The notes under the pieces: generated by a model
What the model saw: the letters and a program-made list of their open reading frames with translations, nothing else
Databases searched by the model: none
What the model was told of the DNA's origin: nothing
Origin: Treponema sp. UBA937
GTDB taxonomy: Bacteria; Spirochaetota; Spirochaetia; Treponematales; Breznakiellaceae
Length of the DNA stretch: 22,405 nt
Direction: 5' to 3'
NCBI GenBank assembly: GCA_002293455.1
Contig: DBDH01000038.1
Coordinates: forward strand, 1-22,405
Part shown: positions 1 through 7,572 of the stretch, piece after piece
Position numbering within the stretch: position 1 is the stretch's first letter
Layout: each line of letters begins with the position of its first letter
Program-made: the position numbers and the translations under genes

Positions 1-11
1 ACAATTTTTAG

Positions 12-392
12 GACAGGCTCAATCTTAAGAAAAAGTTTCAGCAGCTTGGGTTTTCATTTGAAGTATTAAGTCCTCACCGGAAAATATACAACGATGATAA
101 CACCATAAAAATCGAAATAGACGCACTCCTTGAAAACACCGGACAAGCGATGGCGGTAGAAACAAAACTAACATGCAAACGCAGCGATATAGATTATCAC
201 CTTAAACGTATGGAAAAAATCCGCCAATATGCCGATTCACACGGCGACAAACGACCGTATTTTGGAGCAATCGCTTCCCCCGTTATTGACGAAGATACAA
301 AACGCTATGCGCTGCAAAACGGGTTTTATGTGATCGAACTGTCAGGCGAAGACGCCGATATCATAAAGCCTGATGTTGAAAAAGTATGGTAA
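12..392 (+). pseudogene. PD-(D/E)XK nuclease-like protein fragment (DUF3782-like)
   Basis: The reading frame encodes a domain resembling the restriction-like nuclease fold of DUF3782-type proteins. An I-D of the EIDALLEN stretch is followed about 12 residues later by the E-x-K of AVETKL, as in the PD-(D/E)XK core, and the C-terminal part reads GFYVIELSG as in this family. The recognisable similarity starts right after an in-frame TAG at 9-11, but the first ATG in frame is at 150, inside the catalytic core, and has no good ribosome binding site. The N-terminal half that relatives carry is missing or lies upstream in another frame. I infer a truncated or frameshifted remnant; a short real protein from 150 would lack the conserved Asp. 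Function of the family is not established. The end overlaps the gpmI promoter. Confidence 0.5.
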
Positions 393-404
393 TTTCCATA
401 AAAT
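376..404 (+). promoter_or_regulatory. Candidate sigma-70 promoter for gpmI
   Basis: TTGAAA (376-381), a 17-base spacer, and TAAAAT (399-404) match the sigma-70 pattern. Predicted transcription start is near 411, just before the AGGAG (412-416) and the ATG at 427. It overlaps the end of the preceding fragment. Found by eye only. Confidence 0.42.
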
Positions 405-426
405 GATTAATAGGAGTTTTGATTGT

Positions 427-2094
427 ATGGATGCTTTAAAAAAGAACGATAGTTGGAAGGGCCGCCGGGGACCTTTGGTTCTGGTGATTATGGACGGCGT
501 GGGATACGGAAAATATACAGAAGGCGATGCGGTGGCGGATTCCAAGATGAACCATCTTAACGCGATTACCGCGGTATGCCCTCACACAAAACTCAAAGCT
601 CACGGAAAAGCCGTCGGGCTTCCGAGCGATGATGATATGGGCAACAGCGAAGTCGGCCACAACGCCATGGGATGCGGACGCGTTTTTGACCAGGGAGCCG
701 CCCTCGTTTCACGGTCTATTGCTTCGGGCGATATGTTTAAAGGCAAAGCATGGAAGGAATGTATCGATAATGTAAAAACCAGCAAAGGAACCCTTCATTT
801 TATCGGGCTTTTTTCGGACGGGAATGTTCATAGCCATATCGATCATCTTAAAGCGATGATTGCAGAGGCGAAAAAGGAAGGAGTTGCCAAGGTCAGGATT
901 CATGTTCTGTTTGACGGCCGGGATGTCGGTGAAACAAGCGCCCTGGATTATGTTGATCCTTTTGAAGAATTCCTTAAAAGCCTGAATGACGGCGGCTTTG
1001 ACGCGCGGATTGCCTCCGGCGGCGGCCGCATGTGGATTACGATGGACCGCTACGGCGCCGATTGGTCCATGGTCGAGCGCGGATGGAAGACTCACGTTCT
1101 TGCCGAGGCCCGGCAGTTCGCGTCGGCGAGAGAAGCGGTGGAAACCTACCGGAAAGAAATCCCCGGAATTATCGATCAGGATTTAAAGGAATTCACCGTC
1201 GCGGAAAACGGCAAGCCCATCGGCCCTATCACAGACGGCGATTCCGTAATTTATTTCAACTTCCGCGGCGACCGGGCCCTCGAAATCACCGCCGCCTTTG
1301 AAGAAGACAAGTTCGATAAGTTTGACCGCGTAAATCGTCCTATCGTCACCTATGCCGGCATGATGGAATACGACGGCGACCTCCATGTGCCTAAACGCTA
1401 CCTTGTGGAGCCTCCCGCTATCGACCGAACTATGGGCGAATACCTTGCCAAAACCGGAATCAGAACGCTTGCCATTTCCGAAACCCAGAAGTTCGGTCAC
1501 GTAACCTATTTCTTCAACGGAAACCGCACCGGCAAGTTTGATGAAAAACTGGAAACCTATACCGAAATAAAGAGCGATGTTCTGCCCTTTGAACAGCGTC
1601 CCTGGATGAAATGCGCCCAAATTGCCGATGCCGTCATTGACGCCATCGGAAGCGGCAAATACGATTATATCCGGCTCAATTTCCCGAACGGAGACATGGT
1701 CGGCCACACCGGAGTGTATCAGGCGGTGGTTTGTTCTATGGAAGCTATGGATCTGCAAATCGGGCGGATTCAGAAGGCGGTAGAGGAAGCGGGCGGCATC
1801 ATGATTCTTACCGCCGACCACGGCAATTCCGACGACATGTACGAACACAACAAGAAGACCGGGGAAGTCGTCCGCAAGGAAGACGGAACGCCCAAAGCAA
1901 AAACCAGCCACAGCCTGAATCCGGTTCCCTGCGTCATCTATGACCCCGAATACAAAGGCGAGTATAAAACCGATGTGAAGGACGCCTGCCTTAAAGAAGG
2001 CCTCGGCATCAGCTCGATAGCGGCAACCTGCATCGAGCTTCTCGGCTGCGTCCCCCCCGCCGATTACGATCCTTCGGTGCTGGTGAAAGCGTAA
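427..2094 (+). CDS. gpmI: 2,3-bisphosphoglycerate-independent phosphoglycerate mutase
   Basis: Interconverts 3- and 2-phosphoglycerate in glycolysis and gluconeogenesis, in the cytoplasm, using bound metal ions and a phosphoserine intermediate. The protein is 555 residues, near the family's usual 510-550. The alkaline-phosphatase-fold signature is complete: MDGVG with metal-binding Asp23, NSEVGH with catalytic Ser74, FDGRDV, and TADHGNSDD with Asp464 and His465, then a TSHSLNPVP segment near the end. The sequence after the serine (NAMGCGRVFDQGA) resembles the plant and trypanosomatid type more than the E. coli type. The start at 427 is chosen because AGGAG lies 10 bases upstream. In-frame ATGs at 373 and 403 lie in or before the promoter and have no ribosome binding site. 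It is a single-gene unit with a hairpin after the stop. Confidence 0.95.
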   Translation: MDALKKNDSWKGRRGPLVLVIMDGVGYGKYTEGDAVADSKMNHLNAITAVCPHTKLKAHGKAVGLPSDDDMGNSEVGHNAMGCGRVFDQGAALVSRSIASGDMFKGKAWKECIDNVKTSKGTLHFIGLFSDGNVHSHIDHLKAMIAEAKKEGVAKVRIHVLFDGRDVGETSALDYVDPFEEFLKSLNDGGFDARIASGGGRMWITMDRYGADWSMVERGWKTHVLAEARQFASAREAVETYRKEIPGIIDQDLKEFTVAENGKPIGPITDGDSVIYFNFRGDRALEITAAFEEDKFDKFDRVNRPIVTYAGMMEYDGDLHVPKRYLVEPPAIDRTMGEYLAKTGIRTLAISETQKFGHVTYFFNGNRTGKFDEKLETYTEIKSDVLPFEQRPWMKCAQIADAVIDAIGSGKYDYIRLNFPNGDMVGHTGVYQAVVCSMEAMDLQIGRIQKAVEEAGGIMILTADHGNSDDMYEHNKKTGEVVRKEDGTPKAKTSHSLNPVPCVIYDPEYKGEYKTDVKDACLKEGLGISSIAATCIELLGCVPPADYDPSVLVKA

Positions 2095-2114
2095 CCTATT
2101 GAAAGAAGCTGTTC

Positions 2115-2150
2115 GGAAACTGCCGGATTTTTGCCGGCGGTTTCCGGTTT
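2115..2150 (+). terminator. Hairpin terminator after gpmI
   Basis: GGAAACTGCCGG (2115-2126) pairs with CCGGCGGTTTCC (2134-2145), a 12-bp stem with one G-U pair and a 7-base loop. It begins about 20 bases after the gpmI stop. The T-run that follows is poor (GGTTT), so termination is likely but may not be fully intrinsic. Confidence 0.5.
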
Positions 2151-2168
2151 AAGCTCATCATTGTTATA

Positions 2169-2198
2169 TTGACATGTTTTCATTCTCTATATTATAAG
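2169..2198 (+). promoter_or_regulatory. Promoter of the MFS gene, probably leaderless
   Basis: A perfect TTGACA (2169-2174), an 18-base spacer, and TATAAG (2193-2198). The usual start point would be about 2205, only about 4 bases before the ATG at 2209. There is no Shine-Dalgarno sequence, so the mRNA is probably leaderless. Confidence 0.55.
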
Positions 2199-2208
2199 TA
2201 ACACCAAC

Positions 2209-3429
2209 ATGGATTTTAACTGGAAGAAAAATACCGTATTATTTTTATGCGGACAAGCCTTATCACTCTTTGGTTCGATGGTTGTACAGTACGCCATCAT
2301 GTGGCACATCATCCGTGAAACACAATCCGGCATTATGATGTCCATTTTTACCATTGTCGGGTTTCTTCCCATGTTTCTGATTTCTCCTTTCGGCGGCGTT
2401 TGGGCTGATAAGTTTAACCGGAAATATCTCATCAATATTTCGGACGGAGCAATAGCCCTTGCAAGTTTCATTGTCGCGGTTTTGCTTTTCACGGGACACG
2501 GCCATATCGGCATTTTGCTTTCATGCGCGGCAATCCGGTCTTTTGGACAAGGAGTGCAGACACCGGCAATCGGCGCGTTCATTCCGCAGATCGTTCCGTC
2601 AGAACATTTAACAAGGATAAACGGCATCCAATCCAGCATACAATCACTCTGCATGTTCGCCGCTCCCATGATCAGCGCCGTTCTTATGTCGTTTGCTCCA
2701 CTGGGGATACTTTTTCTCCTTGATGTCGTTACCGCCGGAATCGGCATAGCAATTCTTTTCTTTTTTGTAAAAGTTCCAAGAATCGAAAGTGTAACCAGTG
2801 AACCCGAAGACCGGAAGGGCATCGATTATTTCCGCGATTTAAAAGAAGGGATACAATATATACGAAAGCATGGATTCATATTACGCATGATCATTCTTAC
2901 CGCCGTGTTTTCAATTTTATCTACTCCGGCAGCGCTCCTCACTCCATTACAGGTAACAAGAAATTTCGGCGGAGAAGTATGGCGTTTAAGCGCGATAGAA
3001 ATTGCCTTCTCTGTTGGAATGGTTTTCGGCGGCGTTTTAATCGGGTTCTGGGGAGGATTCAAAAACAAGGTATACACCATGGCTCTGACAGGATTTCTCT
3101 TTGGACTTGAAACTGCCGGCCTTGGACTGGTTCGTAATTTTTGGCTGTATTTAGCCATTATGGCTGTTTCCGGAATCACGATACCTTTTTACAATACGCC
3201 GTCTATGGTCATGCTGCAATCCAAAGTGGAACCGGCTTTTATGGGCAGAGTGCTTTCCGTTTTTGGCATGACCGGAAGCGTAATGATGCCTATCGGGATG
3301 CTGCTGTTTGGACCGCTTGCGGACATTGTTTCCATCAATTATCTTTTGATCGGGACCGGCGTACTGCTTTTTATGATGGTCATTCCTTTTTTAACCAGCA
3401 GACAGTTGAGAGAAGCGGGGAAACCCTAA
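2209..3429 (+). CDS. MFS transporter, DHA3 (macrolide-efflux-like) family
   Basis: A 406-residue integral membrane protein with about 12 hydrophobic segments, the standard MFS size. The loop after the second segment contains GGVWADKFNRK, the usual MFS motif A position (G-x-x-x-D-x-x-x-R-K). The overall pattern, starting NTVLFLCGQALSLFGSMVVQ, is like DHA3 proteins, whose best-known members are Mef macrolide exporters. By family it would use the proton gradient to expel a drug or metabolite; the substrate cannot be read from sequence. It is transcribed alone from a promoter almost touching the ATG, with no ribosome binding site. An efflux role is inferred from the family; the neighbouring ABC exporter may serve a similar need, but nothing shows they are co-regulated. 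Confidence 0.85.
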   Translation: MDFNWKKNTVLFLCGQALSLFGSMVVQYAIMWHIIRETQSGIMMSIFTIVGFLPMFLISPFGGVWADKFNRKYLINISDGAIALASFIVAVLLFTGHGHIGILLSCAAIRSFGQGVQTPAIGAFIPQIVPSEHLTRINGIQSSIQSLCMFAAPMISAVLMSFAPLGILFLLDVVTAGIGIAILFFFVKVPRIESVTSEPEDRKGIDYFRDLKEGIQYIRKHGFILRMIILTAVFSILSTPAALLTPLQVTRNFGGEVWRLSAIEIAFSVGMVFGGVLIGFWGGFKNKVYTMALTGFLFGLETAGLGLVRNFWLYLAIMAVSGITIPFYNTPSMVMLQSKVEPAFMGRVLSVFGMTGSVMMPIGMLLFGPLADIVSINYLLIGTGVLLFMMVIPFLTSRQLREAGKP

Positions 3430-3465
3430 GGAAACACTGACGTATTATTTTGCGTTATTATCCTC

Positions 3466-3494
3466 TTGTTATGCTGTTCGTTCCGTGATACGAT
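3466..3494 (+). promoter_or_regulatory. Weak promoter candidate before the DUF4838-like gene
   Basis: TTGTTA (3466-3471), a 17-base spacer, and TACGAT (3489-3494) end 5 bases before the ATG at 3500. A TATATT at 3494-3499 is a better -10 by sequence but abuts the ATG and lacks a well-spaced -35. Either reading gives a leaderless or nearly leaderless mRNA. Confidence 0.3.
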
Positions 3495-3499
3495 ATATT

Positions 3500-4552
3500 A
3501 TGAATTTTTTTGACATATCAAAACCTTGGGTAATAGTAAGCCATCCGGCAAACGGCGCGGAAAAAAAGTCCGCGGACGATCTTCTCTATTGTCTGAACCA
3601 GCTCAGAAAAAAAAGCGGACTGCCTCAATCTATTATAATGAAGGATAATACGGTTCCGGTGGATGATCAAAGCCCTGTAATCATTCTTGCAGCATTTGAT
3701 CATGATCCTCAGAGCGATAATTTTTTCTGGATAATTAATGATGATAAAATTGAAATAAACGGAATATCATCTATCGGATTTACAAAGGGCATATACCATT
3801 TTCTTGCCGCCCTTGGCTTTTCGTTTCCTTCTCCGTCAAGCGAAATTATTCCGAACCCGGATAAAGAACATACAAGCCTCTATCGTCTAAGCGGGATAAA
3901 CGGCAAAAAAACAACGGAAACGGAACCGCCTAAACGCTTTATTCTGCCGTCCATTTTTCCTGTTAAGAATATCGATAAACAGCTTTTGTGGGGGATGCGG
4001 AACTCGGCCGGCGCGGTGATTATTCCGCCGGAAAAAATTGACGCGGGCAGCGCAAAAAAAATGAGCCGCGGAACAGCGATGATTTTGGCGAAAATATCCG
4101 AATATGGCTTTACCCTTGAAATAGGAGGATGGAAACTTTCCTGCCTTGTTCCTAGGAACCGTTTTCTCTTTAACAAAGAATTGTTCCGCATGGAATGCGG
4201 TGAAAGAAAGAAGCAGCCGAATTTCTGTCCGACAAATCCCGATACCATCCGGCTTATTCAAAAGGAAGCCCGGAAGCTGTTCAGCCGTTTTCCCAACGTA
4301 CAAACCTTTCATCTTTGGCCGGACAAGAATCAAGAAACCGTTTGGTGCAATTGTCCCAGCTGCCGGGCTTTTTCCTTTGCGGAACAAAACATTATCGCAG
4401 TAAGCGCCGCCGCCGATGTTTTGGCGGAAACGCGCCCTGAAGCCGTAGTTTCATACATCGAATTGCCTGACGAAGAACAAACCATCCGCCCAAGAAAAAA
4501 CATGCTTGGTCTATTGCTCAGCAGCATTATCCAAGAAGCGGATAAAGCATAA
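3500..4552 (+). CDS. DUF4838-like protein, short form, function unknown
   Basis: 350 residues, no signal peptide and no membrane segment. The N-terminal part (about 1-120) has the look of the accessory domain seen before alpha-glucuronidase and beta-hexosaminidase catalytic domains: KSADDLLYCLNQL near 23-35, then IEINGISSIGFTKGIYHFL near 84-102. The second half resembles DUF4838: HPEY-like RNRFLFNKELF, CPTNPDT at 243-249, and a C-x-C-x-x-C cluster at Cys283, Cys285, Cys288. DUF4838 proteins are usually much longer and often exported. This one stops about 60 residues after the cysteine cluster, so it may be a C-terminally shortened relative. Activity on a sugar chain is possible by family context but unproven. 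The ATG at 3500 is preferred; a GTG at 3485 lies in the promoter region. Confidence 0.6.
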   Translation: MNFFDISKPWVIVSHPANGAEKKSADDLLYCLNQLRKKSGLPQSIIMKDNTVPVDDQSPVIILAAFDHDPQSDNFFWIINDDKIEINGISSIGFTKGIYHFLAALGFSFPSPSSEIIPNPDKEHTSLYRLSGINGKKTTETEPPKRFILPSIFPVKNIDKQLLWGMRNSAGAVIIPPEKIDAGSAKKMSRGTAMILAKISEYGFTLEIGGWKLSCLVPRNRFLFNKELFRMECGERKKQPNFCPTNPDTIRLIQKEARKLFSRFPNVQTFHLWPDKNQETVWCNCPSCRAFSFAEQNIIAVSAAADVLAETRPEAVVSYIELPDEEQTIRPRKNMLGLLLSSIIQEADKA

Positions 4553-4650
4553 GATCATTCCATACAGCCGCGAAAAGTCTCATCGTTAATTGACGTTGAA
4601 AAGCCGCCGCGCTTATTCGGCATTGCTTTCAAAACATTATTTTCAATTAC

Positions 4651-4679
4651 TTGACTTCTTTCTTCTGTATCGTTATATT
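4651..4679 (+). promoter_or_regulatory. Promoter of the TetR-ABC operon
   Basis: TTGACT (4651-4656), a 17-base spacer, and TATATT (4674-4679). The predicted start falls near 4686, inside the inverted repeat described next, leaving a leader of about 53 bases. The rest of the upstream 4553-4650 stretch shows nothing clear. Confidence 0.6.
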
Positions 4680-4680
4680 T

Positions 4681-4719
4681 TATATGACTATTATTCATTT
4701 TTGGTCATATAGTCATATA
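4681..4719 (+). promoter_or_regulatory. Candidate TetR operator (inverted repeat)
   Basis: TATATGACTA (4681-4690) and TAGTCATATA (4710-4719) are a perfect 10-bp inverted repeat separated by 19 bases. A third half-site in the reverse direction, GTCATAT, lies at 4704-4710. The array starts one base after the -10 box and covers the predicted start point, a position where bound repressor would block transcription. The adjacent gene encodes a TetR protein, so self-repression is the simple reading. Confidence 0.55.
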
Positions 4720-4738
4720 ATCCAAAGGATATTGATCG

Positions 4739-5323
4739 ATGCCGCGTTTCAGCGAACAAGAAAAAGAAGTGATACAAAAAAAACTGTGGACGGAAGGAGA
4801 GCGTCTCTTCTCCGGCTTCGGACTCAAGAAAGTGACGGTAGATGATATTGCCGCTGCGGCAGGCGTGTCGAAAGGTTCTTTCTACGCGTTTTACAAAAGC
4901 AAAGAAGCATTGTTCATGGACATTTCAGCGCGCTTCCAGAGAAAAATTTGGAGGCGTACAAAAGTTGTGCTGGAAAAATATAAACATCTGCCTCCAAAGG
5001 CACTTTTCAAAAAATGTTTTCTGCGGATGTTCAGCACAATGAACCAATACCCCATGCTTATGATGATGGACAGAGAATCTACCGAACAGCTTTACCGGAA
5101 ACTGCCCCGCAGCGTAATTGCCGATCACACAAAGGAAGACGAAGGAATGCTGCGTTTTTTGGGGAAATATGGAATCCGCTTTAAGTACGGCACCAATCTT
5201 GCGGCAGGTACGCTGCAAACGCTCGCGCTTAGTTTTTTGAATTTACAGCATGACCGGAATGACCATACGGAAAAAATTATGGACATCATGTTAGATGCTG
5301 TGATAAACGAATTGATAGATTGA
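4739..5323 (+). CDS. TetR/AcrR family transcriptional regulator
   Basis: 194 residues, typical of TetR regulators. The N-terminal helix-turn-helix is clear: LFSGFGLKKVTVDDIAAAAG leading into VSKGSFYAFYKSKEALF, about residues 22-61. The C-terminal helical part, which binds the inducer and forms the dimer, is variable and says nothing about the ligand. AAAGGA about 9 bases before the ATG serves as ribosome binding site. It is the first gene of an operon with an ABC ATPase and two permeases, the common layout for a locally acting repressor of an exporter. The inverted repeat at 4681-4719 is the likely binding site. The role as repressor is inferred. Confidence 0.88.
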   Translation: MPRFSEQEKEVIQKKLWTEGERLFSGFGLKKVTVDDIAAAAGVSKGSFYAFYKSKEALFMDISARFQRKIWRRTKVVLEKYKHLPPKALFKKCFLRMFSTMNQYPMLMMMDRESTEQLYRKLPRSVIADHTKEDEGMLRFLGKYGIRFKYGTNLAAGTLQTLALSFLNLQHDRNDHTEKIMDIMLDAVINELID

Positions 5324-5347
5324 TAAATTGATGGAAGGAAATTAACA

Positions 5348-6220
5348 ATGAAGGAAATTATCGGCGTAGAAAATCTTTATCTGCGTTATCCGTCGGCAAA
5401 AAGTGATACGCTCATGGACATTAACTTTACCGTACAGGAAGGGGAAATCTTTGGATTCCTTGGACCGTCGGGAGCCGGAAAAAGTACGCTGCAAAAAGTC
5501 CTCAGCGGTGTACAGCGTAACTACCGCGGCAGCACCCGCGTCTTCGGCATAGAAATGAAAAAACGCTCAAGAGATTATTACGAGCGCATCGGGGTCGATT
5601 TTGAGTTCCCCAACTTTTATGGCAAATTTACCGCAATGGAAAATATGCGTTACTTTGCTTCGCTCTACAACCGTCCGCTTCAGGATATCATGGGACTTTT
5701 CGAGCGGGTTGGTCTCGCGGCAGACGCGGACAAAAAAGTGGGAAGCTATTCCAAGGGTATGAAGATGCGCCTCGGTTTCATCCGCAGTTTGACGCATAAC
5801 CCCGATATTCTCTTTCTGGATGAACCCACGAGCGGGCTGGATCCCGCAAATGCCAGAATCCTGAAAGAGATGGTGAAAGAACAAAAGGCAGACGGCAAAA
5901 CGATTTTATTGACTACTCATAACATGCACGACGCGGAAGAACTGTGCGACCGTGTAGCTTTTATTGTAGACGGAAACATTGCGGCGCTGGATTCTCCTGC
6001 CGCGTTCAAAAAGACGCAGGGCACAGAAGTAAGATTCAGTTACTTCTTACAGGATGATAGCCGTAACGAAATATTCACTCAAAGCTGTCCGCTTGACGGT
6101 CTTGGAGAAAACGGCAATTTTATAAATGCCTTACGGGAAAAACGTGTTACCAGTATCCACAGTAAAGAACGCACACTGGAAGATGTGTTTATCGAACTTA
6201 CCGGAAGGGGATTACAATGA
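5348..6220 (+). CDS. ABC transporter ATP-binding protein (ABC-2 exporter)
   Basis: 290 residues. Walker A GPSGAGKST is at 39-47, the signature is the variant YSKGM at 134-138 in place of LSGGQ, Walker B ILFLDEP is at 154-160 followed by the D-loop SGLDP, and the switch histidine is His191 in TTHNMHD. It powers export through the two membrane proteins encoded next. AAGGAA precedes the ATG, and the gene follows tetR by 24 bases. The stop overlaps the next start (ATGA, 6217-6220), which suggests coupled translation. The three-gene order of ATPase and two small permeases resembles the fluoroquinolone-export system named in Mycobacterium (Rv2688c-Rv2686c); the true substrate here is unknown. Confidence 0.9.
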   Translation: MKEIIGVENLYLRYPSAKSDTLMDINFTVQEGEIFGFLGPSGAGKSTLQKVLSGVQRNYRGSTRVFGIEMKKRSRDYYERIGVDFEFPNFYGKFTAMENMRYFASLYNRPLQDIMGLFERVGLAADADKKVGSYSKGMKMRLGFIRSLTHNPDILFLDEPTSGLDPANARILKEMVKEQKADGKTILLTTHNMHDAEELCDRVAFIVDGNIAALDSPAAFKKTQGTEVRFSYFLQDDSRNEIFTQSCPLDGLGENGNFINALREKRVTSIHSKERTLEDVFIELTGRGLQ

Positions 6221-6921
6221 GAGTATTCGCCGCAACAGTAAACGACATGCGCTATCAAGCAAAATATGGTTTCTATGTATTGTACGCGGTGTTGAGTGCG
6301 GTGTATGTGATCGCGCTTCTGCTCTGCCCCGCCGCGTACAAAGCTGCCGCCGCTTCGATCATCGTACTGACAGATCCCGCGATGCTGGGAACTTTTTTTA
6401 TCGGCGGTATTTGGCTTTTAGAAAAAAGCGAAGGACTGCACCGCTATTACCTTACCGCGCCTCTGCGCCCTTTTGAATATATCGCGGCAAAAGCCATGTC
6501 GCTGGCTGCCATTTCGTCATTGGCGGCGGATATTATCGTGCTGTTTTCTTTTGACACGGCTGCCAATTATGTGCTGCTTACGGCAGCTGTTTTTATGAGT
6601 TCCGCCGCCTTCACCGTAATCGGCCTGTGGACCGCGTCTTTCGCAAGAAGCCTAAATCACTATTTACTGCTGGTGATACCATTGGAAGTGTTTGTCGTAA
6701 TGCCTCCGATTCTTGCCGTGTTCGGCATCACGCATCCTGTTACAAACCTGCTGCCCGGCATGGCGGCATGGCAGCTCATCCGCCGCGCCGTCGGTATACA
6801 TGGCGGAGTATCATCTATATCGATGTTTTGTGTAATACTTTTCTGGCTGATTGCCGGCCTTGTAATTGCAAACAGGCGGATACCAACGGCGATGCAGTCA
6901 GACACGGGAGATTCGCAATGA
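6217..6921 (+). CDS. ABC-2 type permease subunit 1
   Basis: 234 residues with about six hydrophobic segments and a short cytoplasmic start (MRVFAATVNDMRYQAKYG). The early segment ending TDPAMLGTFFIGGIWLLEKSEG, followed by a charged turn, fits an ABC-2 membrane subunit. It would form the transport path with the next protein, driven by the ATPase encoded upstream. It overlaps both neighbours by ATGA, so all three are probably made in fixed ratio. Low sequence conservation is normal for such permeases; the call rests on operon position and topology. Confidence 0.8.
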   Translation: MRVFAATVNDMRYQAKYGFYVLYAVLSAVYVIALLLCPAAYKAAAASIIVLTDPAMLGTFFIGGIWLLEKSEGLHRYYLTAPLRPFEYIAAKAMSLAAISSLAADIIVLFSFDTAANYVLLTAAVFMSSAAFTVIGLWTASFARSLNHYLLLVIPLEVFVVMPPILAVFGITHPVTNLLPGMAAWQLIRRAVGIHGGVSSISMFCVILFWLIAGLVIANRRIPTAMQSDTGDSQ

Positions 6922-7547
6922 AGGCAATGAAGAACACAGCATTAAAACTTTTCGTTATTGGCTTGCGTCAGGTATTACGCGACGGAATGCTTTTCGCCAT
7001 GCTGCCCGCCCCCTTTCTGATGGGGGCATTGTTTAAGTTCGGCGTCCCGCCGCTGGATGCCATACTCACGCGGCAATTCCATTTCACATTACAACCGTGG
7101 TACGGTTTTATTGACGCGCTGCTTCTGTATATGGCGCCCATGTTTCTTGGCATGGTTTCGGCCTTTATGCTGCTGGAAGAACGCGACGAAGGCATTATCG
7201 ATTTTTATAATATCAGTCCTGCGGGCGGTTTGCCCTATCTTACGGCGCGGTTGGGAATTCCTATGTTGTGGGCGTTTGTTTGCAGCTTGCTCGTAGGAAC
7301 AATCTTTACGCTGACAAATATTTCTTTCATCGTGCTGATTATATCTTCGCTTGTCAGCACTGCGTCAGGAATTCTCTTAACATTGGGAATTTCTCACTTT
7401 GCAAAAAATCGGGTAGAAGGACTTGCGCTCTCAAAACTATCGGGGCTGAGTCTCCTGGGACTTATCGCCGTGTGGTTTGTGCCTGCGCCTTATGAGCGGA
7501 TATTTGCTTTCTTGCCTTCTTACTGGCTCGGACTGTTGTTAAAATAA
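6918..7547 (+). CDS. ABC-2 type permease subunit 2
   Basis: 209 residues with about six hydrophobic stretches. MSAFMLLEERDEGIIDF-like sequence (GMVSAFMLLEERDEG) and the following PAGGLPYL resemble the second permease of fluoroquinolone-type ABC exporters. The ATG at 6918 overlaps the TGA of subunit 1; a second ATG at 6927 is possible. The frame is open upstream to 6627, but that part only mirrors subunit 1 in another frame. It is the last gene of the TetR-controlled operon; the hydrolase promoter lies across its end, and no terminator was seen. Confidence 0.8.
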   Translation: MKAMKNTALKLFVIGLRQVLRDGMLFAMLPAPFLMGALFKFGVPPLDAILTRQFHFTLQPWYGFIDALLLYMAPMFLGMVSAFMLLEERDEGIIDFYNISPAGGLPYLTARLGIPMLWAFVCSLLVGTIFTLTNISFIVLIISSLVSTASGILLTLGISHFAKNRVEGLALSKLSGLSLLGLIAVWFVPAPYERIFAFLPSYWLGLLLK

Positions 7548-7563
7548 ATTTCCCTGCTATAAT
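7536..7563 (+). promoter_or_regulatory. Promoter of the hydrolase gene, probably leaderless
   Basis: TTGTTA (7536-7541), a 16-base spacer, and a perfect TATAAT (7558-7563). The expected start is about 7570, some 3 bases before the ATG at 7573. There is no Shine-Dalgarno sequence. The -35 box overlaps the last codons of the upstream permease gene. Confidence 0.55.
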
Positions 7564-7572
7564 AAAAACATC

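Noticed and set aside
1183..1911. 242-residue open frame on the minus strand
   Set aside because: Antisense of gpmI; no motifs and no promoter.
3485..3499. GTG start for the DUF4838-like gene
   Set aside because: It falls in the likely -10 region and has no ribosome site; the ATG at 3500 is simpler.
4553..4650. Terminator after the DUF4838-like gene
   Set aside because: Some GC-rich pieces (GCCGCG, GCCGCC) repeat but do not form a convincing stem followed by T bases.
4716..4721. Perfect TATAAT as a second promoter of the TetR operon
   Set aside because: There is no -35 at a fitting distance, and a start near 4728 would remove the ribosome binding site.
6627..6917. N-terminal extension of permease subunit 2
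   Set aside because: It overlaps subunit 1 fully in another frame; the ATGA overlap at 6918 is the natural start.
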